Source: CAZADH01 sp964483805 (GTDB lineage: Bacteria; Muiribacteriota; Ozemobacteria; Ozemobacterales; Ozemobacteraceae). From it: a stretch of DNA of 12,086 nucleotides. The DNA lies in assembly GCA_964483805.1 (NCBI GenBank), contig CAZADH010000186.1, forward strand, positions 1-12,086, read 5' to 3'. Under the pieces are notes generated by a model. The model was not told the origin of the DNA. It worked only from the letters and a program-made list of their open reading frames with translations, and did no database searches. Positions 7,193 to 12,086 of this stretch are shown in pieces; position 1 is the stretch's first letter, and each line of letters opens with the position of its first letter. The translations under genes and the position numbers were made by a program.

Positions 7193-7225
7193 TCCGCATT
7201 TCCCGAAAGGGGGTTGTGCCAACAC

Positions 7226-7711
7226 GTGGTCGGCGATACGCATCTGATCGAGCAGATCACCAGGTTCATCACCGAGAACTTCGGTGGTGCCTACGACGTG
7301 TATGACATTTCCCTCAGACGTTTGCAGCGGCGTATTGTCCTGACCATCGCCATTGATGCGGCACACGGCGTCGGTATCGACGATTGCGAGAAGGTGTCAC
7401 GGGCGCTCTCGAAGCACCTCGACACGACCGATCCCATTCCGGGCCGGTATCTTCTCGAGGTCTCGTCTCCGGGCGCCGAGCGACTGCTCAAGCGCCACGT
7501 CGATTTTGAGCGCAGTGTGGGGCGGTTGGTGCGGTGGCGCATCAAGGCGCCGGGTGCCGAACACGGCAAGGAGGTTTTCCAGGCAAGGCTGCACGAGGTT
7601 CTCTCAGATCGGGTGCGGGTTTCAGCAGCAGAAGGAATCCAAGAACTGCTGCTCGACGATGTCAGCGAGGCCCGCACGATCCTCGAATTTCCGCGGAAGG
7701 CCCGCGGTTGA
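7226..7711 (+). CDS. rimP: Ribosome maturation factor RimP
   Basis: RimP assists 30S subunit assembly, acting with S12 near the central pseudoknot of 16S rRNA. The 161-residue product shows the family signatures: DDCEKVSRALSKHLD, then YLLEVSSPGAERLL, followed by a C-terminal SH3-like domain with FQARLHEVLSDRVRVS. The proposed start is GTG at 7226, giving the usual N terminus (IEQITRFITENFGG) and usual length of 150-160. AGGGGG at 7208-7213 is 12 bases upstream, a rather long spacing. An ATG at 7154 in the same frame would add 24 residues encoded across leader hairpins 2 and 3 with no family resemblance; a TTG at 7214 abuts the GGGGG run. The start therefore has moderate certainty, the identity high. 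First gene of the rimP-nusA-infB operon. Confidence 0.93.
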   Translation: MVGDTHLIEQITRFITENFGGAYDVYDISLRRLQRRIVLTIAIDAAHGVGIDDCEKVSRALSKHLDTTDPIPGRYLLEVSSPGAERLLKRHVDFERSVGRLVRWRIKAPGAEHGKEVFQARLHEVLSDRVRVSAAEGIQELLLDDVSEARTILEFPRKARG

Positions 7712-7781
7712 TCATCGACGGACAGCGTCGCCGTGCGGTGTGGGTGCCGCGGAGTGAGGGCGACAGGCGCAAGGAACAACA

Positions 7782-8864
7782 ATGAGCGGAAACAGCAATT
7801 TCTTTCAAACGCTGAAGCAATTGACCGAAGAGAAAGGCATCTCGATCGAGATCCTCGTCGGCGCAATTGAAGATGCGCTGGTGATGGCCTATCGCCGCAA
7901 CTTCCCCGACTCCAAGTCAGAGGTGCGCGTGCGCCTCAACCGGCAAAACGGTGAGTTCAAGGTCTACCGACAAGATCATGTGGTCGAGACGCCCAGCGAA
8001 GAAACCCCGGGGATCACGCTGGCCGAAGCCCACGAGCGCAATCCCGAGGCCGCGGTCGGTGACACGCTCGAAGAAGATGTCACCCCCGACAGTTTCGGCC
8101 GCATCGCGGCGCAGACCGCCAAACAGGTGGTCAGCCAGAAACTGAAGGAAGCCGAACGCAACGTCATCTACAAAGAGTTTACCGACAAGGTCGGCTTGGT
8201 GCTCTCGGGTAAGGTCCAGCGGGTCGAGCGCGGCAACGTGATCGTCGAAATCGCCGGCACCGAGGCGGTGCTGACCCACCGCGAGCAGATTCCCGGCGAG
8301 AGCTTTCGCCCCAACGACCGCGTGAAGTGTTACGTGGCCGAGGTCAAGGTGACCTCGAAGGGGCCGCAGATCCTGCTCTCCCGCACCCACGCCAAGTTCG
8401 TCCAGACGCTGTTCGAAATGCAGATTCCCGAGATCATCGACAAGATCGTCGAGGTCAAGGCCATCGCCCGCGAAGCGAGTTACCGCACCAAGATCGCCGT
8501 GCACTCGCGCAACAGCCGGGTCGATCCGGTCGGTGCTTGCGTGGGCCTGAAAGGCAACCGCATCAAGGGCATCGTCGATGAACTCAACGGCGAAAAGATC
8601 GATATTATCCGTTACAGCGAAAATCTCGCAGAGTACGTGACCAACGCGCTCAGTCCAGCCAAGATCCAGTCGATCGAGATCCTCGACGACGGGAAACTGG
8701 CCCAGGTCGTGGTGCCCGCCGCCCAGTTGTCGCTGGCGATCGGCAAAGAGGGCATGAACGTGAAACTGGCCGCGAAGCTGACGAACGTCAAGATCGAGAT
8801 TCGCAACGAAAAAGAAACAACCGACACATCGGCCCGGCAGGACCGGCCCGAGGGTCAGGGGTAA
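7782..8864 (+). CDS. nusA: Transcription termination/antitermination factor NusA (short form)
   Basis: NusA binds RNA polymerase and nascent RNA, promotes pausing and hairpin-dependent termination, and takes part in antitermination on rRNA operons. The 360-residue protein has the N-terminal polymerase-binding domain (1-125), an S1 domain (about 133-200, starting VGLVLSGKVQRVERG), KH1 with PVGACVGLKGNRI at 249-261, and KH2 with the LAIGKEGMNVKLAAKL segment near 320-335. It ends there, so it lacks the two C-terminal acidic repeats of the roughly 495-residue enterobacterial form and resembles the short form of Bacillus (about 370). AAGGA lies 6 bases before the ATG. It follows rimP by 70 bp and precedes infB by 16 bp. 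The ylxR and ylxQ genes often found after nusA are absent. Confidence 0.98.
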   Translation: MSGNSNFFQTLKQLTEEKGISIEILVGAIEDALVMAYRRNFPDSKSEVRVRLNRQNGEFKVYRQDHVVETPSEETPGITLAEAHERNPEAAVGDTLEEDVTPDSFGRIAAQTAKQVVSQKLKEAERNVIYKEFTDKVGLVLSGKVQRVERGNVIVEIAGTEAVLTHREQIPGESFRPNDRVKCYVAEVKVTSKGPQILLSRTHAKFVQTLFEMQIPEIIDKIVEVKAIAREASYRTKIAVHSRNSRVDPVGACVGLKGNRIKGIVDELNGEKIDIIRYSENLAEYVTNALSPAKIQSIEILDDGKLAQVVVPAAQLSLAIGKEGMNVKLAAKLTNVKIEIRNEKETTDTSARQDRPEGQG

Positions 8865-8880
8865 CTCTGGAGGTTAGTCG

Positions 8881-11364
8881 ATGGCAAAGATGCGTCTGCA
8901 CGAAGCATGTAAGCAATACAATATGAAGCAGCCGGACATGGTGACGTTGCTCGAGAAGCTCGGCTTCTCGGTGAAGCCCCATGCTTTTTCGGCAATCAGT
9001 GATGAAATGATCGCGGCCATTGACGGACACCTGTCGGGAAAAGGCAAAGCGAAGCCGGCCGCACCGGTCACTGCCGGCCCGACCGTGCCGCCGGTTCGTC
9101 CCGTGGCGCCGCCGCCGGCGACGACGGCTCCGGTGCACACCCCCGGCCAGCATGCGCCTCGGCCAACGCAGCCGCCCCAGGTCGCGCGGCCAGGGCAACC
9201 CGGCCAATCCACCCCCGGAGCCGCGGTGCAAGGCGCCCCCGGGCAGGGCCAACCCCGCCCGGATGGCCAGTTCCGGCCGCCGCTGCCCACCGTCATCGTC
9301 AAGAAAGACGATAAACGCGACGACAAGAAGCGTGGGCCGAAACCCCTGAAGGACCACGACGAAGAAGAAGCGATCGCCGAGGTCTCGAAACAGATCACCA
9401 TCATCAAGACCACCCCGGTCAAGCGCGAAGCGCCGCCGAAGAAGGTCAAGAAGAAGCCCGAGAAGAAGCCGATCATGAAGGGTCGCGGCCCGATCGGCCG
9501 GCATTCGCTCATTCAGCCGGGCACCGACGAGCCCGACATCGACGAGACACCCGAGGTCGTTCCGCTCGATCAGTTGCCCGAAGTCCTGCAGACCGAGGCG
9601 CGGTTGCCGAGTCTGCGATTGCCCCAGGAAGTCACGGTCAACGAACTGGCCGAGTATCTCGATGCGCCGGCCAGCGAAGTGATCAAGAAGCTCATGGGCA
9701 TGAGTGTGTTCGCCAGCCTCAATCAGCGCCTCGAACAGGCCCAGGTCGAGTTGCTGGCCCGCGAATTTGGCCGTGAAGCGGTGTTCACCGAAGACGTCAT
9801 TTCGCTCGATGAGGAGCCCGATACCGCTGACGATCTCAAGACCCGCCCGCCCGTGGTGACCATCATGGGTCACGTCGATCATGGCAAGACGTCGCTGCTC
9901 GACCGGATCCGCAAGGCCCGCGTGGCCGAAGGTGAATACGGCGGGATCACGCAGCACATTGGTGCATACACTGTCAATACAAAGCAGGGCTCCATCACCT
10001 TCCTCGACACCCCCGGCCACGAAGCATTCACTGCCATGCGCGCCCAAGGTGCCCAGATCACCGATCTCGCCATCCTGGTCGTTGCCGCCGATGACGGCGT
10101 GCAGCCCCAAACCGTCGAAGCGATCCACCACGCCCAGGCTGCGGGCGTGCCGATCATCGTCGCCATCAACAAGATCGACAAGCCCGATGCCAACCCCGAG
10201 AAGGTCAAACAGCAACTCATGCCGTACAACCTCGTCGCCGAGGACTGGGGCGGCAAGACGATCTTCTGCAACGTTTCGGCACGCACCGGTGACAACATCG
10301 AGGCGTTGCTCGAGATGATCCTGTTGTCGGCCGAAATGCTCGAACTGAAAGCCAATCCGAGCCGGGCCGCTCGCGGCGTCGTCATCGAAGCCAGACTCGA
10401 CCGCGGCATGGGGCCGCTGGTGACCGGCCTGGTCCAGAATGGCACATTGCGGGTGGGCGATCACATCATCTGCGGCGTTTGCTACGGCAAGGTCAAGGCC
10501 TTGATCACCGACACGGGTGCCCGCATCAAGGAGGCTGGCCCAGCCGAACCGGTGCAGGTGTTGGGTCTCAACGAAGTGCCCAAGGTCGGTGACCGCCTTC
10601 TGGTGGTTGAGAGCGCCAAGTTCGCCCGCTACGTCGGCACGCTGCGGCAGAAGTCGGAGCGCGAGGAGCGGCTCGGCCGCGACAGCCGCATCAAGCTGGT
10701 CGACCTGTTCAAGAAGATGAGCGAAGGCGAGGTCAAAGATCTCAACATCATCATCAAGGCCGATGTGCAGGGTTCTTCCGGCGCGCTCAAAGACTCGCTC
10801 GAGAAGCTGTCGAACTCAGAGATCCGCATCAATGTGCTGCACTCGGGGGTCGGCGCCATCACCGAATCCGATGTGATGCTGGCCAAGGCGAGCAACGCGA
10901 TCATCCTCGGGTTCCATGTGCGTCCCGCGCATGGCATCGAGAACATCGCGGCACGTGAAGGCGTCGAGATCAAGATCTTCCGGATCATCTACGACGCGAT
11001 CGACGCGGTTAAGGCGGCCATGCACGGCATGTACGAGCCGGAGTTCGAAGAAGAGATTCTCGGCAAGGCCGAAGTGCGCCAGGTGTTCCGCATTCCGAAG
11101 GCCGGCTCGATTGCCGGTTGCTTCGTGATCGATGGCCGCATCGTTCGCGACGCGTCCGTGCGGGTAATCCGCGACGGCATCGAGATCTACGAAGGCAAAG
11201 TCTCGTCGTTGAAACGCTTCAAAGACGATGTGCGCGAGGTCGTCTCGGGGTACGAGTGCGGCATCGGCGTCACGAACTTCAATGACATCAAAGAAAAAGA
11301 CGTTATCGAGGCGTTCCATCTCAAGAAGGTGATTCGCGCTCTCGAGGGCGAAGCCAAAGCCTGA
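8881..11364 (+). CDS. infB: Translation initiation factor IF-2
   Basis: IF2 is the GTPase that places fMet-tRNA on the 30S subunit and promotes 50S joining. The 827-residue product has an N-terminal IF2N module (about 1-52), then a long disordered linker, first Pro/Ala/Gly/Gln-rich (about 58-140) and then Lys/Glu-rich (about 140-205). A second IF2N-like module (about 245-305) is followed by the G domain: GHVDHGKT (330-337), GGITQH with switch Thr357, DTPGH (376-380), NKID (430-433) and a following SART motif. C-terminal domains complete a normal full-length factor. GGAGG sits 7 bases before the ATG. Only 16 bp separate it from nusA, so the two are almost certainly co-transcribed. Nothing appears missing. 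Confidence 0.98.
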   Translation: MAKMRLHEACKQYNMKQPDMVTLLEKLGFSVKPHAFSAISDEMIAAIDGHLSGKGKAKPAAPVTAGPTVPPVRPVAPPPATTAPVHTPGQHAPRPTQPPQVARPGQPGQSTPGAAVQGAPGQGQPRPDGQFRPPLPTVIVKKDDKRDDKKRGPKPLKDHDEEEAIAEVSKQITIIKTTPVKREAPPKKVKKKPEKKPIMKGRGPIGRHSLIQPGTDEPDIDETPEVVPLDQLPEVLQTEARLPSLRLPQEVTVNELAEYLDAPASEVIKKLMGMSVFASLNQRLEQAQVELLAREFGREAVFTEDVISLDEEPDTADDLKTRPPVVTIMGHVDHGKTSLLDRIRKARVAEGEYGGITQHIGAYTVNTKQGSITFLDTPGHEAFTAMRAQGAQITDLAILVVAADDGVQPQTVEAIHHAQAAGVPIIVAINKIDKPDANPEKVKQQLMPYNLVAEDWGGKTIFCNVSARTGDNIEALLEMILLSAEMLELKANPSRAARGVVIEARLDRGMGPLVTGLVQNGTLRVGDHIICGVCYGKVKALITDTGARIKEAGPAEPVQVLGLNEVPKVGDRLLVVESAKFARYVGTLRQKSEREERLGRDSRIKLVDLFKKMSEGEVKDLNIIIKADVQGSSGALKDSLEKLSNSEIRINVLHSGVGAITESDVMLAKASNAIILGFHVRPAHGIENIAAREGVEIKIFRIIYDAIDAVKAAMHGMYEPEFEEEILGKAEVRQVFRIPKAGSIAGCFVIDGRIVRDASVRVIRDGIEIYEGKVSSLKRFKDDVREVVSGYECGIGVTNFNDIKEKDVIEAFHLKKVIRALEGEAKA
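9972..9984 (-). repeat. Copy 2 of AT-rich 13-mer CTTTGTATTGACA
   Basis: This is the exact reverse-complement copy of 2451-2463, inside infB just after the switch I codons. It is read in a different codon frame from copy 1, so shared amino acids do not explain the match. Confidence 0.3.
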
Positions 11365-11389
11365 CCGGCTCGGCTTCGCCGGCCGGTTT
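11364..11389 (+). terminator. Hairpin directly after infB, weak intrinsic terminator or attenuator
   Basis: ACCGGC (11364-11369) pairs with GCCGGT (11382-11387), and inside it CGGC (11371-11374) pairs with GCCG (11378-11381), separated by a bulged T and a 3-base loop. This makes a 10-bp GC-rich stem beginning at the infB stop codon. Only TTT follows before a G, so read-through into ylxP is likely. Confidence 0.45.
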
Positions 11390-11395
11390 GCGTAG

Positions 11396-11434
11396 CCCAA
11401 CCACCGTTGCCGCACTGGGGTGACGGTGGTTGGG
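11396..11434 (+). promoter_or_regulatory. Perfect 12-bp inverted repeat between infB and ylxP
   Basis: CCCAACCACCGT (11396-11407) and ACGGTGGTTGGG (11423-11434) are perfect reverse complements around a 15-base loop; a G-U and an A-U pair extend the stem to 14. The sequence after it (TTCTCA) lacks a T-tract. It may act as an mRNA processing site (RNase III-type), a 3'-end stabiliser for the upstream message, or a partial terminator setting lower expression of ylxP-rbfA. It ends 28 bases before the ylxP ATG. Confidence 0.6.
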
Positions 11435-11462
11435 TTCTCATAGGAACAACAGAGACCGAGAT

Positions 11463-11744
11463 ATGATCGTCGCCATCGGCAGCATCGACCTGCATTTTCC
11501 GGAAGCGCATTGTCTCAAAGACAAGCGCCGCATCCTCAAGAGCCTGATCGACAGGGTTCGCGCCCGGTTCAACTGCTCGATCGCCGAGGTCGAGCACATG
11601 GACATGTGGCAGCGCAGCCTGGTTGGCGTCGCGATTGTCGGCAACGACAAACAACTGCTCATGCAGATGGGCCAACGGATCGAAGAGATCCTGCAAGACG
11701 ACGCGCTCGTGCGCGCCATGTCGATCGAATGGGAGTATTGTTGA
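11463..11744 (+). CDS. ylxP: YlxP family (DUF503) protein
   Basis: The 93-residue product matches the DUF503/YlxP family in length and in both signature stretches: CLKDKRRILKSLIDR at about 17-31 and FNCSIAEVEHMDMWQ after it. It has an alpha-beta ferredoxin-like look and no membrane segment. Its function is not settled; its steady position between infB and rbfA links it to ribosome assembly, and some homologues have been described as RbfA-like. The ATG at 11463 gives the family N terminus (MIVAIGSIDLHFP); upstream only a weak purine stretch (AGAGACCGAG) serves as binding site. An in-frame TTG at 11430 would sit inside the hairpin arm and is unlikely. It ends 2 bases before rbfA, suggesting translational coupling. 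Confidence 0.93.
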   Translation: MIVAIGSIDLHFPEAHCLKDKRRILKSLIDRVRARFNCSIAEVEHMDMWQRSLVGVAIVGNDKQLLMQMGQRIEEILQDDALVRAMSIEWEYC

Positions 11745-11746
11745 TC

Positions 11747-12086
11747 ATGGCAGGCCATAATCACGCGCGACTCGAGTCGCAACTGCAACGGGAAATCACC
11801 TACATCATCCAGCGCAAAATGAAAGACCCGCGGGTGCAGCGGGTTCATATCGTGCGCTGCGAACTGGCGTCCGATCACGGGATGATCAAGGTCTACTGGA
11901 GCACCCTCCTGGCCACCGATGACCGCGACAGTATCCAGAAGGGCCTCGACTCGGCCCGCGCGTTCGTGCGCGGCGAGATCATCCGGGCCGTGCGTCTGCG
12001 CGTGGTGCCGCGGGTCGAGTTCTTCCTCGACACCTCGATCGAGCATGGCGACAAGATCCTGGCTTTGTTGTCGAAGATCCGCGACC
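11747..12086 (+). CDS. rbfA: Ribosome-binding factor A (3' end cut by window)
   Basis: RbfA binds the 30S subunit near helix 1 and is needed for late 16S processing and cold adaptation. The visible 113 residues fit the KH-like family: an N-terminal helix (ARLESQLQREITYII), KDPRV at 26-30, a basic beta strand pair (MIKVYWS), a long helix with the start of LRLR-type residues, and the C-terminal VPRVEFFLDTSIEHGDKILALL block. The usual length is about 115-135, so only a few to some twenty residues are missing at the right edge. GGGAG about 11 bases upstream lies within ylxP; the two-base gap suggests coupling with it. Confidence 0.95.
   Translation, partial: MAGHNHARLESQLQREITYIIQRKMKDPRVQRVHIVRCELASDHGMIKVYWSTLLATDDRDSIQKGLDSARAFVRGEIIRAVRLRVVPRVEFFLDTSIEHGDKILALLSKIRD

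Noticed and set aside
8788..10464. 558-codon open frame on the minus strand opposite infB
   Set aside because: The sense strand encodes a complete IF2 with all GTPase motifs. The antisense frame reflects GC-rich codon structure, has no recognisable domain, and would overlap the nusA end.
1..12086. tRNA genes, CRISPR arrays, insertion sequences or attachment sites
   Set aside because: I looked for T-loop-like GTTCGA contexts, regularly spaced repeats and terminal inverted repeats; the few TTCGA hits fall within solid coding genes and nothing else fits.

Overview
The window is GC-rich (about 60-65% by eye), tightly packed bacterial chromosome from what looks like a Gram-negative organism. Evidence for this is a Sec signal peptide on one protein, a lipoprotein substrate-binding protein, short intergenic gaps and Shine-Dalgarno sites. 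The gene order rimP-nusA-infB-ylxP-rbfA, with no ylxR or ylxQ between nusA and infB, resembles Desulfobacterota/deltaproteobacteria-type and related phyla. That placement is an inference from order and composition; nothing here fixes the taxon.

Layout. (1) Positions 1-4194, plus strand: a likely operon of four genes with gaps of 26-49 bp. It holds a large tetratricopeptide (TPR) protein open at the left edge, an exported TPR protein carrying a pseudopilin-like Cys domain, NAD kinase (nadK), and a 66-residue heavy-metal-associated (HMA) domain protein. (2) Positions 4195-5059: a spacer with a hairpin and a plausible promoter, then a DedA/YqaA-type membrane protein. (3) Positions 5174-6931, minus strand: an oligopeptide/dipeptide-type ABC transporter lipoprotein without its permease or ATPase genes, convergent with the dedA-family gene. 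(4) Positions 6932-7225: a divergent regulatory region with one extended -10 promoter on each strand and a structured rimP leader. (5) Position 7226 to the right edge, plus strand: the translation/transcription operon rimP, nusA, infB, ylxP (DUF503) and rbfA (cut by the window end).

The right-hand operon is a coherent module. RimP and RbfA mature the 30S subunit, IF2 starts translation, and NusA controls RNA polymerase pausing and termination. The left-hand cluster mixes housekeeping (NAD kinase) with protein-protein scaffold genes whose partner is not visible.

I see no convincing new defence, mobile or biosynthetic system. The observations most worth a second look are the pilin-like domain spliced between TPR blocks in the second gene, an over-represented AT-rich word (TTGTATT) scattered through coding sequence on both strands, the leader and intergenic hairpins of the rimP operon, and the orphan substrate-binding lipoprotein. 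I found no tRNA, rRNA, CRISPR array, insertion sequence or attachment site.
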